Assembly (NCBI GenBank): GCA_029248265.1
Contig: JAQWJQ010000131.1
Span: 1-50,517, forward strand
Origin: Planctomycetota bacterium
Lineage (GTDB): Bacteria; Planctomycetota; UBA1135; GCA-002686595
Direction of reading: 5' to 3'
DNA length: 50,517 bases
Part shown: positions 16,148-24,061 of the stretch, piece by piece
Position numbering within the stretch: the stretch's first letter is position 1
Layout of the letters: the number at the start of each line of letters is the position of its first letter
Notes under the pieces: model-generated
Told to the model about the DNA's origin: nothing
Databases searched by the model: none
Seen by the model: the letters and a program-made list of their open reading frames with translations, nothing else
Made by a program: the position numbers and the translations under genes

Positions 16148-18244
16148 GTGCCGACCTCCCTCCATCAACTCCTGCGCGGTGCCCGGGCGTCCCTGGCCGC
16201 CTTGCTGACCGTACTCTCGGCGGCGGCCAGCGGATCAGCGACGCTCGCGGCGGCACCGGCGTCCTGGCACGCGAGCAGCGACGTCTCCATCGAGGGCGCT
16301 CCGTCCGGCCTCCTGGATGACCTCGAGGCCGCCGCCGCCCCATACGTGAAGCGCTTCAACACCGCCAATCGAGCGGTGTACCTCTATGACGCGGCCTACG
16401 AGCTTGAACTCCTGCTCCGCGAGCGCGGCTTCGCCGTTGCGGAGGTCTCGTACGCCGTGGAGGGAGACACCGCGCGGCTGCAGGTCCACGCCGGCCCGCG
16501 CTCCACGCTGGGGCCTGTGGCGGTCACGGTGGATCCAGGCTGCTCGCTGACGGAAGAGCAGCTCGCCAGGTATGTCAGCGGCCCGCGTACCGGCATGCTC
16601 GGCCGCGGCGAGGTGCTGTACGTCCAGCGCCGTGTGGAGGGCAGCCCTCGGCGGGTCGTGATGGACCTGGTGGCCCTCGGCCACCTCGAGGCCACGGCAA
16701 GCGTCGATGACCCAGGCCCGACGCCCGCCGGCGGCGAGGTCCGCGTCAGGCTGATGGTCAACGCCGGGCCGCGCTACCGCCTGAAGCCGGTGGAGATCAT
16801 CGGGGAGGAGGGCCTCGACCTCGAGGTCCAGTTCGCCATCCGGGAGGCGCAGATCGACATCACGCCGACGTCTCCCGACCAGGACCTGCCCTATGAGCCG
16901 AGGATCCCCGGGCGCGTGCGGAGCACGGTCCTCGACGCGCTCGCGAGCCACGGCTACCTCGACGCCGACGTGCGGGTCGAGGAGGACGTCGACCGGGAGT
17001 CCCACCTCGTCCAGATGGACATCCATGTGGAGCCAGGACCCCAGGTCACCATCAGCGAGGTGCGCTTCGAGAGCTCGGGTCGAACCAAGGAGCGCTTCCT
17101 GAAGTCCCGCCTGCAGCTGGCGGCCGGGGACGAGTTCAGCACACGTGAGGTCCGCGCCAGCGTGCGCGCCCTCTACCGCACCGGGCTCTTCTCCGAGGTG
17201 CGCTCCCGCGTCGAGGGCGAGGGGGAGCAGCGCGTGCTCGTGGTCGAGCTGGAGGAGCAAGAGTCCCGGGAGGTCTACTTCGAACCGGGCTTCGGGAGCT
17301 ATGAGTTGTTCCGCGGGACGGTCGGCGCACGGGACCGCAACCTGTTCCGATCGGGCATCGATGGATCCGCGGAGGTCATGGTCGCCGTACGCGCCGTGCG
17401 TACCAGCCTCCGGCTCTCGGACCCCTGGTTCTTGAATGAGCAGCTCATCGGCGATGTCCAGGTCGACTTCGAGCGCCGGGAGGAGCCGTCCTTTCTCCGT
17501 GAGAACCGCGGCGCTGGCGCGTTCCTCACCAAGGAGTGGAGCGGCGTCATGGCCACGACCCTCGGCTACCACTTCGGTCGCTCTCAGGCCAAGGACGTCC
17601 AGGTCGTTGACGACGACGTCGAAGACGCCCAGTCCATCGTGAACATCGCAGGCATCATTCTCTCCCAGCGATATGACGACCGTGACGCCCTCTTCGCCCC
17701 CACGAGAGGAGGGTTCGCGAACGCCTCGGTGGAGCTGGCCGCCGAGGGCCTGGGGTCCGAGCTGGAGTTCATCCGCGGGAAGCTCTCTAGCTCGTGGTTC
17801 CGCCGACTGACGCCCCAGACCGTCCTGGGCCTCAACCTGCGGGCTGGGCTCATCGCTCCCGCCTACGACGAAGAGTCCATCCCGATCCAGGAGCGCTTCT
17901 TCGCCGGCGGCGGGAACTCTGTGCGCTCCTTCAAGGAGAGCGAGTTGGGACCAAAGGACGTGAACGGGGAGCCCCTCGGGGGAGAGGTCTTCTCCACCGC
18001 GAGCGCCGAGCTGCGCTACGAGCTCATGGGTGCCCTCCAGACCGCAGCCTTCGTGGACGCAGGCTTCGTGGAGCGCGAGGCCTCTGACATCTTCGACGTG
18101 GACAATGTCCGCCTGGGTGTCGGCGTGGGGCTCCGTTACCTCCTCCCGATCGGCCCCCTGCGCCTCGACGGCGCCGTGAACCCCGATCCCAGGCAGGGTG
18201 AGGACGACTGGGTGATCCACTTCAGCATCGGCATGCCCTTCTGA
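16148..18244 (+). CDS. tamA: TamA/BamA-type outer-membrane assembly protein (Omp85)
   Basis: The 698-residue product has a signal peptide (to about residue 36), several POTRA-like repeats (for example S-E-V-R-F-E-S-S-G-R-T-K-E-R-F-L-K-S-R near 300) and a C-terminal Omp85 barrel ending in F-S-I-G-M-P-F with a terminal Phe. The L6 loop motif, usually V-R-G-F/Y, reads N-S-V-R-S-F, a mild departure. The gene starts with GTG 4 bases after tamB and so forms an operon with it. The likely role is insertion or translocation of proteins at the outer membrane together with the TamB bridge. No other bamA-like gene is in the window, so a BamA role cannot be fully excluded, but the pairing favours TamA. 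Confidence 0.87.
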   Translation: MPTSLHQLLRGARASLAALLTVLSAAASGSATLAAAPASWHASSDVSIEGAPSGLLDDLEAAAAPYVKRFNTANRAVYLYDAAYELELLLRERGFAVAEVSYAVEGDTARLQVHAGPRSTLGPVAVTVDPGCSLTEEQLARYVSGPRTGMLGRGEVLYVQRRVEGSPRRVVMDLVALGHLEATASVDDPGPTPAGGEVRVRLMVNAGPRYRLKPVEIIGEEGLDLEVQFAIREAQIDITPTSPDQDLPYEPRIPGRVRSTVLDALASHGYLDADVRVEEDVDRESHLVQMDIHVEPGPQVTISEVRFESSGRTKERFLKSRLQLAAGDEFSTREVRASVRALYRTGLFSEVRSRVEGEGEQRVLVVELEEQESREVYFEPGFGSYELFRGTVGARDRNLFRSGIDGSAEVMVAVRAVRTSLRLSDPWFLNEQLIGDVQVDFERREEPSFLRENRGAGAFLTKEWSGVMATTLGYHFGRSQAKDVQVVDDDVEDAQSIVNIAGIILSQRYDDRDALFAPTRGGFANASVELAAEGLGSELEFIRGKLSSSWFRRLTPQTVLGLNLRAGLIAPAYDEESIPIQERFFAGGGNSVRSFKESELGPKDVNGEPLGGEVFSTASAELRYELMGALQTAAFVDAGFVEREASDIFDVDNVRLGVGVGLRYLLPIGPLRLDGAVNPDPRQGEDDWVIHFSIGMPF

Positions 18245-18246
18245 TT

Positions 18247-18264
18247 CGGCGGCCGACGCCGCCG
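18247..18264 (+). terminator. GC hairpin just after tamA
   Basis: A perfect 7-base-pair stem (18247-18253 with 18258-18264) starts 3 bases after the tamA stop. There is no T-run, so it may mark a weak terminator or RNA 3' end before the dctQ promoter. Confidence 0.35.
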
Positions 18265-18305
18265 CTGAGCGAGGAGGTCCCTTGGGGTCCGGGCCGCGCC
18301 GGGCG

Positions 18306-18311
18306 TACCCT
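18306..18311 (+). promoter_or_regulatory. -10 element of a probable leaderless transcript (dctQM)
   Basis: TACCCT ends 7 bases before the GTG start at 18319. A possible -35, TTGGGG at 18282-18287, sits 18 bases upstream of it. There is no room for a ribosome-binding site. Confidence 0.6.
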
Positions 18312-18318
18312 CTCCAGC

Positions 18319-18834
18319 GTGAAGCTCATCGACGGAATTGACCGTATCAACACCCTGGTCGGCCGGGCGGCAGCCTGGGCGGTGCTGCTCATGGCTCTGA
18401 TCGGCGCGGGCAACGCCATCGCGAGCTACCTGGAGCCCCTCGCGGGCAGGCGCCTCGCCTCCGTGGCCCTGGATGAGCTGCAGTGGTACCTCTTCAGCGT
18501 CCTCTTCCTGCTCGCTGCCCCGTGGGCCCTCCGAGAGAACGCCCACGTCCGCGTCGACGTGATGTACGGGCGCCTCAGCCTGCGCGGGAAGGCCTGGACT
18601 GACGCGCTCGGTGGCGCGCTGCTGCTGCTCCCGTTCTGTGCCTACGCGGTGGTCGTGAGCTACCCGGCTGCAGCCGAGTCCCTACGGATCCGTGAGATCT
18701 CGCCCGACCCAGGCGGTCTCCCCCGCTGGCCGATCAAGGCCGTCCTGCCCCTCGCCTTCACGCTCCTGGCGCTCCAGGGCCTCGCCAACACCCTGCGCGC
18801 CGCGGGCGAGCTCCGTCGCGGAGGGGCCTCGTGA
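18319..18834 (+). CDS. dctQ: TRAP transporter small permease subunit (DctQ)
   Basis: The 171-residue product has four membrane segments and the typical DctQ features: an N-terminal helix containing N-A-I-A-S-Y-L-E-P, then E-L-Q-W-Y-L-F-S-V-L-F-L-L-A and N-A-H-V-R-V-D-V in the middle loop. The last helices carry P-D-P-G-G-L-P-R-W-P-I-K. In TRAP importers this subunit pairs with the large permease DctM; both lie in the inner membrane and use a sodium gradient and a periplasmic binding protein. Its stop overlaps the dctM start by 4 bases (GTGA). The GTG start is supported by the -10 element 7 bases upstream. The matching binding protein is probably the one at 24911-26035. Confidence 0.92.
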   Translation: MKLIDGIDRINTLVGRAAAWAVLLMALIGAGNAIASYLEPLAGRRLASVALDELQWYLFSVLFLLAAPWALRENAHVRVDVMYGRLSLRGKAWTDALGGALLLLPFCAYAVVVSYPAAAESLRIREISPDPGGLPRWPIKAVLPLAFTLLALQGLANTLRAAGELRRGGAS

Positions 18835-20156
18835 ACGACTGGCTCGGCCCCCTCATGTTCGGCGTCGTGATGACGCTGATCTTCCTCGGGTTCCCGGTGG
18901 CCTTCACCCTGGGAGGAGCCGCGTTGATCTTCGGTGCGGTCGGGGTCTCCCTCGGCTACTTCGACTGGGTCTACCTGAGCAACTTCCCCGAGCGCGTCTT
19001 CGGGATCATGGAGAACCAGGTGCTGCTGGCGGTCCCGTTCTTCGTGCTCATGGGAACGATCCTCCAACGCTCTCAGCTCGCCGAGGACCTGCTGCACTCC
19101 ATCGGCATGCTCTTCGGCGCGCGGCGCGGCGGCCTCGCCCTCGCCGTGGTCTTCGTCGGCGCCCTGCTCGCCGCCGCCACCGGGGTGGTCGGAGCGTCCG
19201 TGGTCGCGATGGGGATGATCTCGCTCCCCGTGATGCTCCGCTACGGTTACAGCCGCGAGCTGGCCACGGGGACCATCTGCGCCGCGGGGACGCTTGGGCA
19301 GCTGATCCCGCCGAGCATCGTCCTGATCGTGCTCGGAGATCAGCTCGAGGTCAGCGCCGGGAAGCTCTTCCGCGGCGCCTTCGTGCCGGGGCTCATGCTC
19401 GCCACGTTCTATGCCATCTACGTGGCGCTGGTCGCCTGGCGGCACCCGGGACGCGCGCCAGCCCTGCCGCCCGAGGAGCGGAACGTGTCGGGAGCCGGGC
19501 TGTTGCTGCTCGTGCTGAAGGTGCTGATCCCGCCCCTCGCGCTGATCTTGATCGTCCTGGGGAGCATCTTCCTCGGCGTCGCCACCCCCACCAAGGCCGG
19601 CGCGCTCGGCGCCCTCGGCGCCCTCATGCTCGCGGTGCTCCGCCGCCGCATCTCGTTCGCAAAGCTCCGGGAGAGCGTGGAGGAGACGGCCAAGCTCACC
19701 ACCATGGTGATCTTCCTCCTGATCGGTTCGACCGCGTTCACCTTGGTCTTCCGCGGGGTCTACGGCGACGTCTGGATTGAGGACATGCTGACCGGGCTCC
19801 CCGGCGGAAAGATCGGGCTCCTGGTCGTGGCGAACCTCGTCATCTTCGGGCTCGGGTTCTTCATCGACTTCTTCGAGATCGCCTTCATCGTCTTGCCCCT
19901 CATCGTCCCCGCAGCGGCCAGCCTGGGGATCGAAGGCGATGCCATGATCTGGTTCGGCGTGATGATCGCGATGAACCTGCAGACGTCCTTCCTGACACCC
20001 CCCTTCGGCTTCGCGCTCTTCTATCTGCGCGGCGTCGCGCCGCCGGAGGTGCGGACCGGGGACATCTACCGCGGCGTCCTCCCCTTCATCGGGATTCAGG
20101 CCGTGGGGCTGCTGCTGGTCATCATCTTCCCGGAACTGGTCACCTCCCTGATCTGA
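18831..20156 (+). CDS. dctM: TRAP transporter large permease subunit (DctM)
   Basis: The 441-residue product is a DctM-type permease with about 12 membrane helices. Conserved segments include F-L-G-F-P-V-A-F-T-L-G, P-F-F-V-L-M-G near residue 67, T-G-V-V-G-A-S-V-V-A-M-G-M-I-S-L-P, G-T-L-G-Q-L-I-P-P-S-I in the middle, and L-T-P-P-F-G-F-A-L-F-Y at the end. It carries the substrate across the inner membrane, driven by sodium. The GTG start overlaps dctQ by 4 bases. The second half has V-A-T-P-T-K-A-G, also conserved. Sequence style agrees with the mannitol/chloroaromatic/2-oxoacid branch, as does the binding protein nearby. Confidence 0.94.
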   Translation: MNDWLGPLMFGVVMTLIFLGFPVAFTLGGAALIFGAVGVSLGYFDWVYLSNFPERVFGIMENQVLLAVPFFVLMGTILQRSQLAEDLLHSIGMLFGARRGGLALAVVFVGALLAAATGVVGASVVAMGMISLPVMLRYGYSRELATGTICAAGTLGQLIPPSIVLIVLGDQLEVSAGKLFRGAFVPGLMLATFYAIYVALVAWRHPGRAPALPPEERNVSGAGLLLLVLKVLIPPLALILIVLGSIFLGVATPTKAGALGALGALMLAVLRRRISFAKLRESVEETAKLTTMVIFLLIGSTAFTLVFRGVYGDVWIEDMLTGLPGGKIGLLVVANLVIFGLGFFIDFFEIAFIVLPLIVPAAASLGIEGDAMIWFGVMIAMNLQTSFLTPPFGFALFYLRGVAPPEVRTGDIYRGVLPFIGIQAVGLLLVIIFPELVTSLI

Positions 20157-20164
20157 TCCGCGTC

Positions 20165-20214
20165 AAGGGCGCGCATGCAGCCCCAAGATCCTGTCAGATC
20201 TGGTGGGCGCCCTT
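20165..20214. terminator. Two-stem structured element between dctM and the S9 peptidase
   Basis: An outer perfect 8-base-pair stem (20165-20172 with 20207-20214) encloses an inner 5-base-pair stem (20186-20190 with 20197-20201). It starts 8 bases after the dctM stop. It may end the TRAP transcript, but lacks a T-run; a regulatory RNA fold is also possible. Confidence 0.35.
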
Positions 20215-20219
20215 AGCAT
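20214..20219 (+). promoter_or_regulatory. Candidate -10 element for the S9 peptidase gene
   Basis: TAGCAT lies 45 bases before the ATG at 20265. It follows the TANNNT pattern but has no visible -35. Confidence 0.25.
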
Positions 20220-20264
20220 CGGGGGGCCGCGAAGCCGAGCGTCCCGCTCGGAGCGGCTTCCCCC

Positions 20265-22814
20265 ATGATGCACCTCCTCGCCCTCTGCTGCTCCGTCCAG
20301 CTCTCCGCCCTCGCCTCCCCCGCCGCGGGCGCCCCCTTCCAGGCCTCTGAGGACCCCAAGGAGGAGGAGGTCAAGTTCGACCTCGAGACGATCTTTGATG
20401 AGGACGGCCTCTTTGGCCCCTCCGCTAGCTCCCCTGAGTTCTCGGCCAGCGGGCGCTACGCGGCCTACCTCTATCGTCCCTACGACGAACGGCGGCACGG
20501 CAGCGACCTCTGGCTCGTCGAGCTCGAGACAGGAGATGCCCGGCGCCTGACCTCGGTCTCGGTCATGGCCCCCTTCCAGGCCAGCGCCCTGAAGGTCGGC
20601 GAGGATCGCCTCGAGCGCGCGCAGAAGGCGGAGGCAAGCTCCGGTGAGGAGACAGAAGACGATGCGGATGCCGGCGACGCCGAAGAGCGAGGCGGAGCCG
20701 ACGAGGACGGCGAGGGCAGCGGGAGCTGGGCCGAGCTCCAGGACCTCACCCGGAAGGGTGGAGGCGAGGGGGACGGCGACGAGGACGAGCGGTCCGACGA
20801 GGACCTCCGGCTGATGGACGTCGTGGGCGACGGCGACGCCGACGAGAAGAAGGCCCCGCGCTACCGCGGGATCTCCTCCTTCACCTGGGCCCCCGAGGCG
20901 GACGAGCTCCTCATGAGCTCGGGCGGCGACCTCTACCGCTGGGTCATCGGCGAGGAGCGGCCGGTGCGCCTGACCAAGACCCGCCAATCCGAGCGATCGG
21001 CTCAGTACCTGCCGGACGGCGACGGCTACACCGCGCTCCTCGGGGACGCGCTGGTCCGGGTCCGCTTCGGGGACCACTTCGTGGACCAGTTGGACCCCCA
21101 GCTCCCGGACGGGATGACCATGCGGGAGTACAAGATCAGCCCCGACGGCGAACGGGTGGCCTTCGTGGCCTCGAACGGCTCGCGGGGCCGAGACGGAGGA
21201 CGCACGGTGGATATCGCCACCTACAACGATCGCTTCATGAAGATCCGCACCGTTCCCCGGACGGTCTCGGATGACCCCATTGGCAAGCGGACCACTGCAG
21301 TGTTCCTGCACGAACTACCGGCACCCGACCGTGAAGATGGCGTGCTGGTCAAGGTGTACGAACGCCAGACCTCCGGCCCCCGAGACGTCCTGCGCGTGCC
21401 CGACTGGGCGCCGGACTCCAGCCGCGCGGTCTTCGCCGCGTTCGACCAGGCCACCGAGGAGGTGCACGTGCTCGAGGCCCTCGCCGAGGCCCCCGCAGGC
21501 GACGCCGAAGCGGAGGAGGAAGAGGCAGCGGACGCACCTGAGGAGAGCCGACCCGCGCGGGTGATTCAGCGCTTCCTCCACACGGGCGGCCCCAACACGC
21601 CGCGCATGATCGAGCCCCGCTACCTGGCGGACAGCCGACGGGTCATGCTCATCACCGAGCAGACGGGCTTCCGGCACCTGCACGTGCTCGACCCCGTCTA
21701 CGAGACCCTCGAGCCGGTGACGCGGGGCCGCTTTGAGGTCTACCCTCTCGGCGCTCCAGAGGACCGTTCCTGCGCGTGGGTCGCCGCGACCTGCGAGGAC
21801 TCGGCCTGCCAGGACATCTATCGGGTGGACCTCGACACGGCCGAGATGACGCGCCTCACCGGGCGCCGGGGCCAATACACCGGCGCGGCCGTGAGCCATG
21901 ACGGTCAGCACGTCCTCGCCAGCTTCTCAGCCTTCGGCTCCCCGCGCGAGCTCGTCCACGTCGACGTGGCCGCCGCTGAGGAGCGTGCGCTCACTGATTC
22001 GCACCCCGCCGCGACCCGAGAGCTCACGGCCATCGCGCCCCAGTTCTTCGAGTTCGAGAACCGGCACGGCCAGGGCATCCGCGGCCTCATGTTCGAGCCC
22101 GAGCGGGAGCCCGAAGAGAAGCGCCCGTTGCTCATCTATGTGTACGGCGGTCCCCTGGGGACCAGGAAGCAGGTCACCGAGGGCAACTTCGGCTCCGACG
22201 GGTACTTCTTCGCCAGGTACATGGCGCAGGAGCACGGCTGGGTCACCTGCACCATCGACCCGCGCGGCATGTCGGGGTACGGCGCGCTCTTCGAGAAGGC
22301 CAACTTCGAGCGCGTGGGCGTGCCGCAGGTCGAGGACTTGACCGACGGCGTGCGCTTCCTCATCGAGGAGCACGGCGTCGACGCGGACCGCGTGGCGATC
22401 CACGGCTGGAGCTTCGGTGGCTTCCAGACGCAGATGTGCCTCTACACCGAGCCGGAGGTCTTCCGCTGCGGCATCGCAGGCGCCGGCCCCACCGAGTGGG
22501 AGAATTACAACTCCTGGTACTCGACAGGCACCATCGGCAGCAGCCGAGAGGGGAAGACGGACCTCAAGAAGTTCTCCCTGCTCCCCCTGGCCAAGAACCT
22601 GAAGAGCAAGCTCCTCCTCGTCCACGGCATGGAGGACTCCAACGTCCTCTACCAGGACACGGTGCGGGTGTACGCTGAGCTCCTCGAGGCCGGCAAAGAG
22701 ACCCTCGTGGAGCTCTTCGTGGACCCCAGTGGAGGCCACGGGCTGGGCGGACACGTCAAGCGCCTCGCCCGCTTCCGCAAGTACGAGGAGTTCCTGCTCC
22801 GCGCCAACCAGTGA
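20265..22814 (+). CDS. Secreted S9 family prolyl-oligopeptidase-like serine peptidase
   Basis: The 849-residue product has a signal peptide (about residues 1-25), an N-terminal beta-propeller, and a C-terminal alpha/beta-hydrolase domain. The predicted triad is Ser716 in G-W-S-F-G-G, Asp791 in H-G-M-E-D-S-N-V, and His825 in G-G-H-G-L-G-G. The segment Y-V-Y-G-G-P near 628 forms the oxyanion hole region. Dipeptidyl-peptidase IV and acylaminoacyl peptidases have this layout, and the protein probably cleaves short peptides in the periplasm. Two strongly acidic insertions break the propeller (residues about 120-195 and 410-430), low-complexity Asp/Glu/Gly stretches not usual for the family. The next gene starts 23 bases downstream and may be co-transcribed. 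Confidence 0.92.
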   Translation: MMHLLALCCSVQLSALASPAAGAPFQASEDPKEEEVKFDLETIFDEDGLFGPSASSPEFSASGRYAAYLYRPYDERRHGSDLWLVELETGDARRLTSVSVMAPFQASALKVGEDRLERAQKAEASSGEETEDDADAGDAEERGGADEDGEGSGSWAELQDLTRKGGGEGDGDEDERSDEDLRLMDVVGDGDADEKKAPRYRGISSFTWAPEADELLMSSGGDLYRWVIGEERPVRLTKTRQSERSAQYLPDGDGYTALLGDALVRVRFGDHFVDQLDPQLPDGMTMREYKISPDGERVAFVASNGSRGRDGGRTVDIATYNDRFMKIRTVPRTVSDDPIGKRTTAVFLHELPAPDREDGVLVKVYERQTSGPRDVLRVPDWAPDSSRAVFAAFDQATEEVHVLEALAEAPAGDAEAEEEEAADAPEESRPARVIQRFLHTGGPNTPRMIEPRYLADSRRVMLITEQTGFRHLHVLDPVYETLEPVTRGRFEVYPLGAPEDRSCAWVAATCEDSACQDIYRVDLDTAEMTRLTGRRGQYTGAAVSHDGQHVLASFSAFGSPRELVHVDVAAAEERALTDSHPAATRELTAIAPQFFEFENRHGQGIRGLMFEPEREPEEKRPLLIYVYGGPLGTRKQVTEGNFGSDGYFFARYMAQEHGWVTCTIDPRGMSGYGALFEKANFERVGVPQVEDLTDGVRFLIEEHGVDADRVAIHGWSFGGFQTQMCLYTEPEVFRCGIAGAGPTEWENYNSWYSTGTIGSSREGKTDLKKFSLLPLAKNLKSKLLLVHGMEDSNVLYQDTVRVYAELLEAGKETLVELFVDPSGGHGLGGHVKRLARFRKYEEFLLRANQ

Positions 22815-22837
22815 CCTCGCCCCACCCTCCCTTGATC

Positions 22838-23998
22838 ATGAAGCTCCAGCTCTTCACCGCAGCCACCCTCGCCCTCTGCTCCACGGCCGCCGCCCAGGCG
22901 GACCTCATCCAATGGGGCCCCGTACAGGACGTGATGGCGGCGAGCGAGGTGAGCACCAACGGCACGCTCGTCACCGCCAAGAACTGCTGGGCACAGACCT
23001 TCGCAGCACCCACGGTCAACGGCGTCCCCTTCTCCGCCTACGCGCCTCCGGGCTGGAGCAACGGCGGTTGGGTGCTCACTGTCGACTCCACCACATCGGA
23101 CGCGGAGTACGACGCCCTGCTCGACTCTGCGAGGGTCACGAGCGGCGGGAGCGCCGGGAACCCGACCGGCTTCGGCGCGATCAACCTCGACTCCCTCGGG
23201 ACGCTCGCGATCGGAAGCACCTACGAGGTCCAGGTCTGGTTCTGCGACCAGCGCGCAGGGACGAGCACCAACGTCCTGAATGACAGGGTCATGACCATGA
23301 GCTCCGCCCTCGGCGCGGTCCTCACCACCGGGGGCCTCGCGACCAACCTCAGCGCGGTGACCCAGGGGGCACCCTCCGGACCGCTGGACGCCGATCCGAA
23401 CAACCAGTCCGGCGCCACGGACTCCGTCCTCGGCTCCTACTGCATCGGCACGTTCACGCGGACGAGCAACGACCCGCTCTGGCTCCTGGTCGAGGGCTCG
23501 CACCCGCTCTCCACTAACGTGCTGCGGCCACACCTGAACGCCTTCCAGCTCCGCGACATCACGGGCTCGAGCCTCGGGACGAACTTCTGTGCCGCCAACG
23601 CCAACTCCACGGGCACAGCGGCCGTGATGGGCGCCTCCGGGAGCGCCGTCGCCGCCTCCAACGACCTGACGCTCGAGGCCACCGAGCTCCCGCCCAACTC
23701 CTTCTGCTTCTTCCTGACCAGCCTGTCTCAGGGCTTCGTTCAGAACCCTGGCGGGAGCCAAGGCAACCTGTGCCTCGGTGGTGCCATCGGCCGTTTTGTG
23801 GGCCCTGGCCAGATCGTCAACTCCGGCGCCACGGGCGTCGCCACCCTCGCCATTGACCTGACCCTACATCCCACGCCCACCGGCCCCGTCGCTATCGCTG
23901 CTGGTGAGACCTGGAGCTTTACGACCTGGTTCCGCGACAGCTCCGGTGGCGCTCCAACCTCCAACTTCTCGGACGGACTGGAGGTCCAGTTCAACTAA
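22838..23998 (+). CDS. Secreted protein with planctomycete-type C-terminal beta domain
   Basis: The 386-residue product begins with a Sec signal peptide ending near A-A-A-Q-A. The N-terminal domain (about 20-245) contains W-G-P-V-Q-D-V-M-A-A-S-E-V and, later, V-W-F-C-D-Q-R-A-G and L-W-L-L-V-E-G-S-H-P; I read it as a carbohydrate-binding-like or jelly-roll domain, but it is not one I can name. The C-terminal part (about 250-386) has N-S-T-G-T-A-A-V-M-G-A-S-G-S, then P-G-G-S-Q-G-N-L-C-L-G-G, I-G-R-F-V, P-T-P-T-G-P-V-A-I and W-F-R-D-S. I have met this domain many times in secreted proteins of high-GC planctomycetes, where it ends many unrelated proteins; a sorting or surface role is a guess. The ATG at 22838 directly precedes the signal peptide. 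Confidence 0.75.
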   Translation: MKLQLFTAATLALCSTAAAQADLIQWGPVQDVMAASEVSTNGTLVTAKNCWAQTFAAPTVNGVPFSAYAPPGWSNGGWVLTVDSTTSDAEYDALLDSARVTSGGSAGNPTGFGAINLDSLGTLAIGSTYEVQVWFCDQRAGTSTNVLNDRVMTMSSALGAVLTTGGLATNLSAVTQGAPSGPLDADPNNQSGATDSVLGSYCIGTFTRTSNDPLWLLVEGSHPLSTNVLRPHLNAFQLRDITGSSLGTNFCAANANSTGTAAVMGASGSAVAASNDLTLEATELPPNSFCFFLTSLSQGFVQNPGGSQGNLCLGGAIGRFVGPGQIVNSGATGVATLAIDLTLHPTPTGPVAIAAGETWSFTTWFRDSSGGAPTSNFSDGLEVQFN

Positions 23999-24004
23999 CG
24001 GTCC

Positions 24005-24061
24005 GCGTCGGCGCATGACCGCGCCGCAACTCAGTCCTTGCGTCGGCGCATGACCGCGCCG
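24005..24061. repeat. 22-base direct repeat at the 3' end of the EEP-family gene
   Basis: Two identical 22-base copies lie at 24005-24026 and 24040-24061. One lies inside the end of the coding region of the gene at 24031-24909, the other after its stop codon, in the space before the convergent gene. Each copy contains a small inverted repeat (GGCGC/GCGCC around GGTCAT on the minus strand), so this looks like a local duplication of the gene's tail that also forms a hairpin. Confidence 0.75.
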
